From NCBI GenBank assembly GCA_009692065.1, contig SHZY01000049.1, positions 1-37,691 of the forward strand: a stretch of DNA of 37,691 nucleotides, read 5' to 3'. Both the position numbers and the translations under genes were made by a program. Under the pieces are notes generated by a model. That model ran no database searches, was not told the origin of the DNA, and saw nothing but the letters and a program-made list of their open reading frames with translations. The stretch is from Gemmataceae bacterium (GTDB lineage Bacteria; Planctomycetota; Planctomycetia; Gemmatales; Gemmataceae). Within the stretch, counting starts at the first letter, position 1. Every line of letters starts with the position of its first letter. Shown piece after piece: positions 23,923-31,366 of the stretch.

Positions 23923-25409
23923 GATGTTGCCTGCCCTTCCTGCACCCGAATGCCTGGTCTGTGCAGCGTTTTCAACCAGGCGCGATCGTGATCATTCATG
24001 CGTGGACGTTGCAAGTAGCCGCGCAAGAAGCGTAGTTGCTCCGTGCGCGATAGCCGAAACTCTTGGCGACTGAATTCGAGCGGCGCTAGCTCCTGCCACG
24101 CCGCCTTGCCGCGCTGCAGCGGTTCGACGTTGGCGAATACGACCCTGCCCGTGGCCCGCACCATGCCGAGCCGGCGCGTCCAGCAGTCTCCGCCCGGCAG
24201 GCAGTAACCCGCTTCGTGGACTTGTCGGATGATCCAGCCGGCTTCTCGCAGCAATCGGCAACGCTGCCCAAAGGATGCCTTCGCGATCGCCTCAGCCAGG
24301 GGAATCGTCACCGGCGACCTGGCGACGACGAAGGCGTGCACCTGCGAGAATCCAACCGCAAGCAAGCGCGGCGCCGGCACGCCGAAGCGCTGCAAGCGAA
24401 ACAGCGTATGCGCCAGGGGCGGCATCTCGCGGCCCGTTCTCCCTGACGATTGAATCCAAGTGTTTCCCGAGCCCGACGCGCAAGCTTGGGCTGCGGACTC
24501 GGAACAAGCCGCAAGCCATGGCGGCAACTGGCCGCCAAGCTCCTCGTAATACGAGCGCACGATCAGCAAGCGGCCTTGCTGCAACGCTACAAACTGCTGA
24601 TCGCCCGCCGGCACCGGCAGCCCGCCGATCTCGCGCAGGTTGTGCCGGGTCAGCAAGCGTGCCGCCTGTTGACGGATGGAGCGGGCCACGCGCCCGAGCG
24701 GCGGCGCCTCGGTCACCGCAGCCAGGTACGCGCGCAGGCAGCGCAGGCGTAGGCGATCGCTGGCCAGGGTCGCATGCAGCGTTGCGTCCAGCATCGCCAA
24801 GTCGCGGCAGCGCACGCGCCACGAGACCGAGCGCCGACGCCGACCGCGCTGCCAATCGAGTATGCAGAAACGAAACCCCGTGCCATCGTGCCCCGCCAGG
24901 ATGTGCTTGGCGAAAAGATCGGGATGGTCGAAGCCCGCATCATGCATGCGCGCCAGTTCGCGGCCCAGCGCGGCCGCCAGTTGTTGCTGCTCGTCGCTGG
25001 CCAGCGAAGGGACTAGGGCACGCAACTCCATTATTGCAGATTCGTCGCGCGTCAAAACAAACGCCTGCTGGCCGTCCTCGCCGAGCGCGACGACTTCCGG
25101 ACAGCCGATGCCCGCGGCCCGTAGCGCTTGCAGCATCGCCCCTTCGCGCACGGCCGTTGAACACCAACCGAAGCCGTGCCAGGCGTTGCGCGCACGGTCA
25201 CGCCAGGTGACGGCCGACTCCTTTTTCAGAAAGAACCCTGCTCCCCTCTCGCCTTGGGGGAGAGGAGAGGGGAGGAAGACCTGTTCAACCTGCCGATGCC
25301 GATGTTGATTGACGAGAATGCCGGTCCACGCAAGAAACGACGCTGCCGAGTCCCAGCCGAGTTGGCGGAAGAGCGATTCATACCTCGGCAATAATTCGAC
25401 CCAGCCCAT
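23919..25409 (-). CDS. Tandem WaaP-like kinase: active-looking first half, degenerate second half
   Basis: A 496-residue protein made of two kinase-like halves. In the first, GFFLKKE (58–64) holds the ATP-binding Lys, HDAGFDHPDLFAKHIL (156–171) the catalytic Asp164, and FCILDWQRGRRR (181–192) the metal Asp185. In the second, RHNLREIGGLPVP begins the N-lobe and VHEAGYCLPGGDCWTRRLG (398–416) aligns with the catalytic loop, but the HxD is lost; VVFANVEPLQRGK (423–435) has Asn in place of the metal Asp. The second half is therefore probably not catalytic. Residues about 45–58 come from a palindromic repeat inserted between two strands of the first N-lobe. I chose ATG 25409, one base after the waaF stop; a start at 25436 would overlap waaF. 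Confidence 0.75.
   Translation of the reverse strand: MGWVELLPRYESLFRQLGWDSAASFLAWTGILVNQHRHRQVEQVFLPSPLPQGERGAGFFLKKESAVTWRDRARNAWHGFGWCSTAVREGAMLQALRAAGIGCPEVVALGEDGQQAFVLTRDESAIMELRALVPSLASDEQQQLAAALGRELARMHDAGFDHPDLFAKHILAGHDGTGFRFCILDWQRGRRRRSVSWRVRCRDLAMLDATLHATLASDRLRLRCLRAYLAAVTEAPPLGRVARSIRQQAARLLTRHNLREIGGLPVPAGDQQFVALQQGRLLIVRSYYEELGGQLPPWLAACSESAAQACASGSGNTWIQSSGRTGREMPPLAHTLFRLQRFGVPAPRLLAVGFSQVHAFVVARSPVTIPLAEAIAKASFGQRCRLLREAGWIIRQVHEAGYCLPGGDCWTRRLGMVRATGRVVFANVEPLQRGKAAWQELAPLEFSRQEFRLSRTEQLRFLRGYLQRPRMNDHDRAWLKTLHRPGIRVQEGQATS
25241..25272. repeat. Palindromic C/G-rich repeat inserted within a kinase gene
   Basis: CCCCTCTC (25243–25250) pairs perfectly with GAGAGGGG (25265–25272). 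It belongs to the same family as the intergenic hairpins at 31339, 33879 and 36450. On the minus strand it is read in frame as the peptide LPSPLPQGERGAG inside the first kinase half. Confidence 0.75.
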
Positions 25410-25410
25410 A

Positions 25411-26457
25411 TCACGACGCCTTTTGCAGAGAGCCATCGAGCAGACGTTGAACCGCGCCCAGCACTTCGCGCGGCGTCAACAAATGCATGCACGCATGATC
25501 GGTCGGGCAGATACGCAGCTGGCACGGCCCGCACGGCACTTCCTTTTGCAAATTGATCTCCTTGTCGAAATACGTGCGCGTCCAGTCGATGAAAGTCGGG
25601 CCGTACAGCGACACCACCGGCCGATCGAACGCCGCAGCGAAGTGGCGCGGGCCGCTGTCGGTCGTCACCAGCAGTCGGCAGCGGCGGATGAGTGCCTTGG
25701 TCAGCCCAAGCGAGAGCGCCTCGTCGGCCAGCGACACCACACTCGCGCGATTCGCGAGCCTGGCAATACTGCGCGCCTGCTCGCGTTCGCTTGGCCCGCA
25801 CAGGACCAGCACCTGGGCGCCGCGCAGTGCGACGAGGTCCTGGGCCAACCGTACGAACGAATCGATTGGCCAAAACTTCGCTGCTCCAAAGGCCGCTCCG
25901 GGATTCAGGCAGATCACTTCATCCGTGTTGCCGAGATTGAGTTTCTGATAGATCGCGTCGGCGACAGCCTCATCGGCGGGCGTCGTGAAGAGTTCCATGC
26001 GATGACCAGGGGCCGTGCATCCGGCGGCCTCGGCGAGGCGGTTGTAATCGTCGATGATCGGGCTCGGCTTGAAGCCACCGTTCTCGTCGCGGATCGGTTC
26101 GAGCCGATCGCTGAGCAGCCAGCCGCGGCCATCGCGCTGAAAGCCAACGCGCCGCTTGCAGCCGCCCAGCCAGGCGGCCAGGCTGGTGCGCAGTGAGTTG
26201 GGAAAGAGCACCGCCAGGTCGATGCGTTCGCGCCGCAGTTTCCACACCAGCGCTGGCCAGCGATTCGCCCAGGGCCCGCTACGGTCGAGAAAGAGATGCG
26301 CGTCGAACCACGATGAGCCTTCGAGCACGCCGAGAACGTAGGGTCGGCAAACAGCGATGCAGCGAGCGCCCGCGAAATACTCGCGCAGCGCGCGAATCGC
26401 CGGCGTCGCCATCACGACGTCACCGATCCAGTTTGGCAGGAATATCGCGAGGTTCAT
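25411..26457 (-). CDS. waaF: ADP-heptose:LPS heptosyltransferase (GT9, WaaF-type)
   Basis: A 348-residue GT-B enzyme that transfers L,D-heptose from ADP-heptose to the LPS inner core at the cytoplasmic membrane face. The N-terminus MNLAIFLPNWIGDVVMATPA is the family's opening motif with the catalytic Asp13. ICLNPGAAFGAAKFWP is the ADP-heptose-binding loop, TTDSGPRHFAAAFDRPVVSLYGPT the conserved second-domain signature, and PCQLRICPTDHACMHLLTP the C-terminal Cys-rich end common to WaaF. I chose ATG 26457 because the family opening starts there; the longer frame adds 13 unrelated residues. It lies between hldE and the tandem kinase, which fits a heptose core operon. Confidence 0.93.
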   Translation of the reverse strand: MNLAIFLPNWIGDVVMATPAIRALREYFAGARCIAVCRPYVLGVLEGSSWFDAHLFLDRSGPWANRWPALVWKLRRERIDLAVLFPNSLRTSLAAWLGGCKRRVGFQRDGRGWLLSDRLEPIRDENGGFKPSPIIDDYNRLAEAAGCTAPGHRMELFTTPADEAVADAIYQKLNLGNTDEVICLNPGAAFGAAKFWPIDSFVRLAQDLVALRGAQVLVLCGPSEREQARSIARLANRASVVSLADEALSLGLTKALIRRCRLLVTTDSGPRHFAAAFDRPVVSLYGPTFIDWTRTYFDKEINLQKEVPCGPCQLRICPTDHACMHLLTPREVLGAVQRLLDGSLQKAS

Positions 26458-26489
26458 GGTTGGATCGGGTCGTCGTTTAGCCCAATTCT

Positions 26490-26646
26490 TAACCACAGAG
26501 ACACAGAGGCACAGAGAAGAAAAACAGAGACGAGAAAACGGGGAAAGGAGTTGGTTCGTTCTCTCGAAGCCGATTTCCGAACAGTGAGTGAATACTCAAG
26601 TCCCCTCACTTTTTGTCTTCTCTGTGTCACTGTGCCTCTGTGGTTA
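26490..26646. repeat. Long inverted repeat of the AACCACAGAGACACAGAG type
   Basis: Left arm 26490–26520 (TAACCACAGAGACACAGAGG onward) pairs with right arm 26616–26646 with few mismatches. The 95-bp centre is AT/AG-rich. It lies between hldE and waaF. Repeats of this type are common in planctomycete and other GC-rich genomes. Confidence 0.88.
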
Positions 26647-26669
26647 GTAGCTTTGAGCAATTCTGATTG

Positions 26670-26695
26670 GCGCCCGCATGGCGTCATGCGGGCGC
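26670..26695. repeat. Hairpin of the GCGCCCGC…GCGGGCGCTAAACG family, after hldE
   Basis: GCGCCCGCATG (26670–26680) and CATGCGGGCGC (26685–26695) form a perfect 11-bp stem with a 4-base loop. It lies 15 bases beyond the hldE stop. The right flank TAAACGA is shared with the hairpin at 29375–29410. It could end transcription, but on the minus strand no T-run follows. Confidence 0.8.
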
Positions 26696-26710
26696 TAAAC
26701 GAAACTCGGT

Positions 26711-28192
26711 TTAAGCCGCACGCATGCGATCGATCAGGTTGGTCGTCGAATGCCCGTGATGCAATGTCGCCAGGTGCACGCGGCCGCCGTATGCCTCGAC
26801 GAACTGGGCGCCGACGACTTCGTCCTTGCTGTAGTCGGCCCCCTTGACGAGGACGTCGGGACGGATCGCCTGGATCAGATGCATCGGCGTCGTTTCCTCG
26901 AAGATGGTGACGTAATCGACCGCCTGCATGGCCGCCAGCACCAGCGAGCGCGCTGCCAACGGCTGCACCGGCCGGGTCTTGCCCTTGAGCGCCCGCACGC
27001 TGGCGTCGCTGTTCAGCCCGACCACGAGCAGATCGCCCTGGGCACGGGCTTCTTGCAGATATTGCACGTGCCCGGCATGCAGCACGTCGAAGCAGCCGTT
27101 GGTGAAGACGACGCGCTGGCCGAGCCGGCGGCGGTAATCGAGCTCTTGCTGCGTGCCTTCGAGCGACAGGACCTTGTTCGGCGCGACCGTCGCATGGCCA
27201 GGCGTCATCAGGTCGCAGAGAATCTCTTCGCGCGTCACCGTGCCGACGCCGATCTTTTCGACTTCCAAGCCTCCCGCGATGTTGGCGAGCGGGATCGCCT
27301 GTTCGTAGTCCGCCCCCGCAGCCAGCGCCATGGCCAGCACGCTCATCACCATGTCGCCGGCGCCGGTGATGTCGTAGACGTGCCGCGGCCGAGTCGGGAA
27401 GTGCTTGGCCCGGCCGTCGCGATGCTTCATGGCCATGCCGTCCTTATCGAGCGTGATGACGGCGGCTTCGAGATCGAGGTTTTCCTGAAGCTGGGCCGCG
27501 GCTTCCCAGACCTCGCGCATTTCGTTCAGCGTCCGGTTCGTCGCCAGCCCGGCTTCGAGGCGGTTGGGCGTGATGGCGGAACAGCCGTGGTACTTGCGGT
27601 AATCACGGCCGCGGATTGGATCGGCGACCACCTTGATCCCTCGGGCACGGGCGGCACTGATGACGGCGCTCAACAGGGCCGGCGTGCACACTCCCTTGTC
27701 GTAATCGCTGATCAAAACAATATCGGACTTCTTCAGGTGGCTTTGAACAACGAGCATGATCTGCTTGCAAATCTGCTCGCTGATGTCGCGGCGGTCTTCA
27801 TAATCGACGCGGATCATCTGTTGCGGATGGCGATGCTGGGCCCGGCCGACGTAGCGTTCCTTGACGGTGCTGGGCCGAGCGACGTCGGTGATGACTGCTT
27901 CGTGATCGATCGAGAGATCGGTGAGCATCTGGCGGACGCGCCCCGCATCGTGGTCATTGCCGACGATGCCCGCGAGTTGAACCTTGGCGCCCAGCGCGCG
28001 CAGCATGGTGGCGACGCTGGAGGCGCCGCCGAGCCGTTCCTCACGCCGATCGGCACGCAAGAGGATCACCGGCGCCTCCTGGCTGATGCGCTCGGCATCG
28101 CCCCAGACGTAGCGGTCCATCATCACGTCGCCGACAACTAGCACGCGCGGCTGGCCGAGGTTTTGCACCAGATCGATCAGTTCTTTCGACAT
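26711..28192 (-). CDS. hldE: Bifunctional heptose 7-phosphate kinase / heptose 1-phosphate adenylyltransferase
   Basis: A 493-residue cytoplasmic enzyme for two steps of ADP-heptose synthesis. Residues 1–330 are a PfkB-type kinase: GDVMMDRYVWGD at the N-terminus, GGASSVA (56–62) and DITGAGDMV (274–282) with catalytic Asp280. Residues 355–493 are a cytidylyltransferase-like domain: FTNGCFDVLHAGHVQYL (363–379) with the HxGH site, VGLNSD (391–396) and LVKGADYS (448–455). Length and order match E. coli HldE. The ATG at 28192 has GGAGGG five bases upstream; the longer frame is not needed. GmhA and GmhB, the other steps, are not in the window. Confidence 0.95.
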   Translation of the reverse strand: MSKELIDLVQNLGQPRVLVVGDVMMDRYVWGDAERISQEAPVILLRADRREERLGGASSVATMLRALGAKVQLAGIVGNDHDAGRVRQMLTDLSIDHEAVITDVARPSTVKERYVGRAQHRHPQQMIRVDYEDRRDISEQICKQIMLVVQSHLKKSDIVLISDYDKGVCTPALLSAVISAARARGIKVVADPIRGRDYRKYHGCSAITPNRLEAGLATNRTLNEMREVWEAAAQLQENLDLEAAVITLDKDGMAMKHRDGRAKHFPTRPRHVYDITGAGDMVMSVLAMALAAGADYEQAIPLANIAGGLEVEKIGVGTVTREEILCDLMTPGHATVAPNKVLSLEGTQQELDYRRRLGQRVVFTNGCFDVLHAGHVQYLQEARAQGDLLVVGLNSDASVRALKGKTRPVQPLAARSLVLAAMQAVDYVTIFEETTPMHLIQAIRPDVLVKGADYSKDEVVGAQFVEAYGGRVHLATLHHGHSTTNLIDRMRAA

Positions 28193-28215
28193 ACTTCCCT
28201 CCGTGAATCGCGAAC

Positions 28216-28251
28216 AAGCCCAGGGGTGAGGTAATCCGAACCCCTGGGCTT
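28216..28251. repeat. Perfect 12-bp hairpin in the hldE leader
   Basis: AAGCCCAGGGGT (28216–28227) and ACCCCTGGGCTT (28240–28251) pair perfectly around a 12-base loop. A partial third arm (TACCTCATCCCAGGGCTTG, 28257–28275) could pair with the first instead, giving two alternative folds. It lies between the DHS-like gene stop (28310) and the hldE start (28192), so it is in the hldE leader on the minus strand. It may be a mobile palindrome or act on hldE expression. Confidence 0.75.
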
Positions 28252-28309
28252 CGGAGTACCTCATCCCAGGGCTTGCCATGAATCCACCAAAATAGTGGAG
28301 ATTTCGAAT

Positions 28310-29335
28310 TTACGCCGCCACTGTGGTTTCCGACACCACGCGCTTCGCCAGCTGGCACGTCACGGCCAGATGCAACAGCGGCAGCATGATCTCGTGGTGG
28401 CCGATCAGCTCGATGCCTTCCGAGCTGGGGCGTTCCAGCACATTGACGCGCGAGCGGTATTGCGCTTGCTTGTCGAGATTTACCGTGACCAGTCCGTCCA
28501 GGTTGTGGCCAAAGTTGTTGGCAACCGAGACCGCCTTCACGAAGACCTCCGGCATGATGACGGCGCTGCCGAGGTTCATCCAGACGCCATACGCCATGGT
28601 GGCGACAACGCTGCACAGGCGGCGGAAGTCGGTGAGCGAGGCGGCGCCGATTGCCGCGCCGCTGACGTGCGGATGCATGTGGACAATGTCGGTGCCGAGC
28701 GCGACGTGGACGGTACACGGGATGCCGGCGCGATAGGCGGCCAGGACGAGGCTCGATTCCTCATGCGGGCAGTTCATCTCGTCGAGGTGCCGGCCGAGCG
28801 CCCAGCCCAGGCCGATGTCGTTCTCGGCGCCATTGTGGGCGGCGACGGCAAAGGCGTCGGCGGTTTCGCGCGCCATGCCGAACTCCCCCTTGGGCAACTG
28901 CGTGGCGACGTTTTCGCTCGTTTTGCCCGCGAACGCCAGCTCGAAATCATGGATCGCCGCCGACCCATTCATGGCAACGGCCTTGATGACGCCGCGCTTG
29001 ATCCAGTCGATCAAGTAGGGAGCGCACCCGGTCTTGATGACGTGCCCGCCCAGCGCGACGGCGACGGTTCGGCCTTCGCGATGCGCCCGGCACAGATGAT
29101 TCGTAACGCGGCGAATGTCGTTCGCCGCCAACTGTTTTGGCAGGCTGAGCAGCCAATCCTCGGCGCTGGCGCCGGCGGCAACCGGCTGGCCGAGGTCGTC
29201 GTGAAAAACTTTCGATGGGCGCGAGCTGAGATCGTACGTCTTCAGCGCCGCCAGGTCGTAAGGCTTGAACGGATCGAGCCCGGAAAAGTGCGGCGAAATG
29301 GTTGCCGCGTGACCATTCGATGTGTTGTCAGACAT
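28310..29335 (-). CDS. Deoxyhypusine-synthase-like protein of unknown role
   Basis: A 341-residue protein that I read as related in fold to deoxyhypusine synthase, an NAD-binding Rossmann-like family. The supporting stretches are VAVALGGHVIKTGCAPYLIDW, AVAMNGSAAIHDFELAF, AAHNGAENDIGLGWALG and VHVALGTDIVHMHPHVSG. Bacteria lack eIF5A, so true deoxyhypusine synthesis is unlikely; homospermidine-synthase-like or wholly different chemistry is possible. A strong AGGAGG lies eight bases upstream of the ATG. It sits between lpxK and hldE on the same strand, which suggests a link to heptose or lipid A metabolism, but this is only context. Confidence 0.62.
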   Translation of the reverse strand: MSDNTSNGHAATISPHFSGLDPFKPYDLAALKTYDLSSRPSKVFHDDLGQPVAAGASAEDWLLSLPKQLAANDIRRVTNHLCRAHREGRTVAVALGGHVIKTGCAPYLIDWIKRGVIKAVAMNGSAAIHDFELAFAGKTSENVATQLPKGEFGMARETADAFAVAAHNGAENDIGLGWALGRHLDEMNCPHEESSLVLAAYRAGIPCTVHVALGTDIVHMHPHVSGAAIGAASLTDFRRLCSVVATMAYGVWMNLGSAVIMPEVFVKAVSVANNFGHNLDGLVTVNLDKQAQYRSRVNVLERPSSEGIELIGHHEIMLPLLHLAVTCQLAKRVVSETTVAA

Positions 29336-29374
29336 GCCGGCCCCTCCTTGAGACGGTGATGGTCAGTGATTCCT

Positions 29375-29410
29375 CGTTTAGCGCCCGCAGCGTCGCGCGG
29401 GCGCTAAACG
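29375..29410. repeat. Perfect 14-bp hairpin overlapping the lpxK stop
   Basis: CGTTTAGCGCCCGC (29375–29388) and GCGGGCGCTAAACG (29397–29410) pair perfectly around an 8-base loop. The lpxK stop (TAG, 29404–29406) lies inside the right arm, so the palindrome supplies the end of the gene. Related to 26670–26695. Confidence 0.88.
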
Positions 29411-30468
29411 AAGACCGCGATCTTTCTTAGCACCTCCTCGAAGGCATCCTGCCCCGAGGTGATCTTTAACCGAATCGCCAGCGCCCAAAGCTCGCGGTCG
29501 CCGAGGCGATCCAGGCGAATCTTCACGAGATCCTTTTGCGTCGTCACCACGGCCGCCTCCGCTGGCAGTTGCCTGGCCCAGACGCGAAGGTCTTCGACAT
29601 CCTCTCGCGTGTACCCGTGGTGATCGGGAAACGTTCGCCAGGCGATTACGTTGAGCCCCAGCTTCAGCAGCGTTTGCCGAAAGGCTTCGGGATTGCCCAG
29701 CCCGCAAAAGCCCGCGATCGGCCGATCCTTCAATGCCTCCAGCGGCGCCATGACACGCGACGCGTTACGCCACTCGGCCGGTTGGTGGATCGACTCCGCG
29801 ATCGGCAATTCCGGCTTGATTTTGGCGACCGTGGCCCGAATCCCCTCGATCGTCTCCCGTGTCGCCAGATCGCAGCGCGTCAGGATCACGACCTGCGCCC
29901 GCTTCAGACTGCCGATCGGCTCACGCAGCAGACCACGGGGCAGCAGATGGCCGTATCCCCAGGGGCAAGTGGCGTCGATCAGGACGATGTCGAGATCGCG
30001 CCGCAGGTGCCGATGCTGGAAGCCGTCGTCCAGCACCAAAATCTCGCTTTCGAGTTCCTCCACCGCGGTCTTGGCCAGAGCTGCCCGGTCCGCGCCTTGC
30101 AGGTGCGGCACGTCGGGCAGGTTTTCTTCTAAGACCAGCGCCTCATCGTTCCGGCCCGCTTCGCTGCCGTAGCCTCGGCTCAGCAGCGTGACCTGCAAAT
30201 CGAGCTGGCGATAGAATCGTGCCACGAACTCCACGCACGGCGTCTTGCCCGTCCCGCCGACGGTCAGGTTGCCGACGCTGACGACGGGAACGTCGGCCTG
30301 GTGGATTGTCTTCCAGCCGTGATCGAACGCCCAGTTCCGCAAGCTCACGCCGAGCCGATAGCCGAGAGTCAACGTCCTCAGCCCAGCGCGCTGGAGCGTC
30401 GGAATAACACCGGCGCGGTCGCCGCGGATCAATGCGTGAAAAGCGTCGTTCAAGGCGCAGTCGTCCAC
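29404..30468 (-). CDS. lpxK: Tetraacyldisaccharide 4'-kinase
   Basis: A 354-residue kinase that phosphorylates the 4' position of the lipid A disaccharide at the inner membrane. VVSVGNLTVGGTGKTP (62–77) is the Walker A motif in the form specific to LpxK. LSRGYGSEAG and LDDGFQHRHLRRDLDIVLID hold the family's second site, and ILTRCD and GFCGLGNPEAF follow. The N-terminus is amphipathic and likely binds the membrane. The start is GTG 30468 without a clear ribosome site; TTG 30453 is another option and would give a more family-like length. The last codons are part of a palindromic repeat. Confidence 0.93.
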   Translation of the reverse strand: MDDCALNDAFHALIRGDRAGVIPTLQRAGLRTLTLGYRLGVSLRNWAFDHGWKTIHQADVPVVSVGNLTVGGTGKTPCVEFVARFYRQLDLQVTLLSRGYGSEAGRNDEALVLEENLPDVPHLQGADRAALAKTAVEELESEILVLDDGFQHRHLRRDLDIVLIDATCPWGYGHLLPRGLLREPIGSLKRAQVVILTRCDLATRETIEGIRATVAKIKPELPIAESIHQPAEWRNASRVMAPLEALKDRPIAGFCGLGNPEAFRQTLLKLGLNVIAWRTFPDHHGYTREDVEDLRVWARQLPAEAAVVTTQKDLVKIRLDRLGDRELWALAIRLKITSGQDAFEEVLRKIAVFV

Positions 30469-30535
30469 ACTTTCAAGGAACGCTGTTATAGTCGGAAAGG
30501 GAAATTGGTGTCAACGGCGGTTTGGGAATTGCCAG

Positions 30536-30596
30536 GCCGCTTGCGGCGTAGCACTAGCGATGGCAGCGCGAGCGCTATTGCTACGCCGCAAGCGGC
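30536..30596. repeat. Perfect 18-bp palindrome next to the TPR gene stop
   Basis: GCCGCTTGCGGCGTAGCA (30536–30553) pairs perfectly with TGCTACGCCGCAAGCGGC (30579–30596). A further TAGCG/CGCTA inner stem follows. It starts one base after the TPR gene stop (30598–30600), and no T-run follows on the minus strand. A one-arm copy (16 of 18) is at 37514–37531. Confidence 0.9.
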
Positions 30597-30597
30597 T

Positions 30598-31317
30598 TTA
30601 CTTGGTCCCGCTCAATTCGGCGATGCGGCGGTCGGCTTCCTGGAGTCGGCGCGGCTCGATCTCGTGTGTCTTCACTTCGCGATAGATTTCGATCGCCTTG
30701 GTGCGGTTGTTGAGTTGCTTGTCGTAAATGCGCGCGGCCCGGATGCGGGCCTCGTGCGAGGTCTTCGGGTTCCATTGATAGCAGCGGTGGTAATACTCGA
30801 CGGCAAGGTACGGCATGCGATAGGCCTTGCTCTCGTAGATGTCGCCGAGCATGAACGCGACATCGGAGATCTTGTCCGAGGTCGGGTACTTGGTGAGGAT
30901 CTCCTGGAACACCAGCTCGGCCCGGCGCTGGTTGTCGATGTAGTCGTTGCCGTAACCCTTGTCCTTGAATTGCATGGCCCAGGTAAACAACTTGTTGGCT
31001 TCGGGAACGTTGGTGTTGCCGTTCAGGTTGGGCGGCGGCACGTGGAGGTCGATGACAAACGCATGCTTGGGAATGCGATGGAAATTGACGAGCTCTTCCT
31101 TGGCCCAGCGTTCGCGTTCCTTGTCGTTGGCTTGATGGTAATGGACGTAGAGCTGTTCGAGGGCTTTCTGATATTCCTTGCGCGCGGCGAGGACCTTCTG
31201 CACCAGTTCGAGGTCGCCGGCTGCCTTGGGGGCGGGCTGAGTTTGCGCGCGCGGAGTAGCTGCCAGAACGGCAAGGGTGAAAGCCACGAGCAACGGCGCA
31301 AGCCAGCGCTTGGACAC
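30598..31317 (-). CDS. Exported TPR-like protein
   Basis: A 239-residue protein with a signal peptide (about residues 1–25, APLLVAFTLAVLAATPRA) and then helical repeats. From about residue 105 (AELVFQEILTKYPTSDKISDV, AFMLGDIYESKAYRMPYLAVEYYHRC, EARIRAARIYDKQLNNRTKAIEIYREV) the spacing of small and aromatic residues fits TPR/Sel1-type repeats, as in outer-membrane or cell-wall assembly factors such as BamD or YbgF. The role cannot be fixed. I chose GTG 31317 because GGGGAG lies eight bases upstream and the signal peptide begins there. Downstream of it lies lpxK; upstream is the PIN–TRAM gene. Confidence 0.75.
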   Translation of the reverse strand: MSKRWLAPLLVAFTLAVLAATPRAQTQPAPKAAGDLELVQKVLAARKEYQKALEQLYVHYHQANDKERERWAKEELVNFHRIPKHAFVIDLHVPPPNLNGNTNVPEANKLFTWAMQFKDKGYGNDYIDNQRRAELVFQEILTKYPTSDKISDVAFMLGDIYESKAYRMPYLAVEYYHRCYQWNPKTSHEARIRAARIYDKQLNNRTKAIEIYREVKTHEIEPRRLQEADRRIAELSGTK

Positions 31318-31338
31318 TGCGTGTCTCCCCAAGTGAGT

Positions 31339-31366
31339 CTCCCCGCTCTCGCAGGGAGAGGGGGAG
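31339..31366. repeat. C/G-rich hairpin after the PIN–TRAM gene
   Basis: CTCCCC (31339–31344) pairs with GGGGAG (31361–31366), and CTCTC (31346–31350) with GAGAG (31356–31360). It abuts the stop of the PIN–TRAM gene (31367) and is of the same family as the repeats found inside two reading frames. Confidence 0.7.

Noticed and set aside
26750-28141. A 463-codon open frame on the plus strand
   Set aside because: It is opposite hldE, with low-complexity His/Asp/Ala composition typical of GC-rich shadows.
28216-28251. Rho-independent terminator
   Set aside because: The stem is strong but no T-run follows on either strand, and it belongs with the other repeat-like hairpins.
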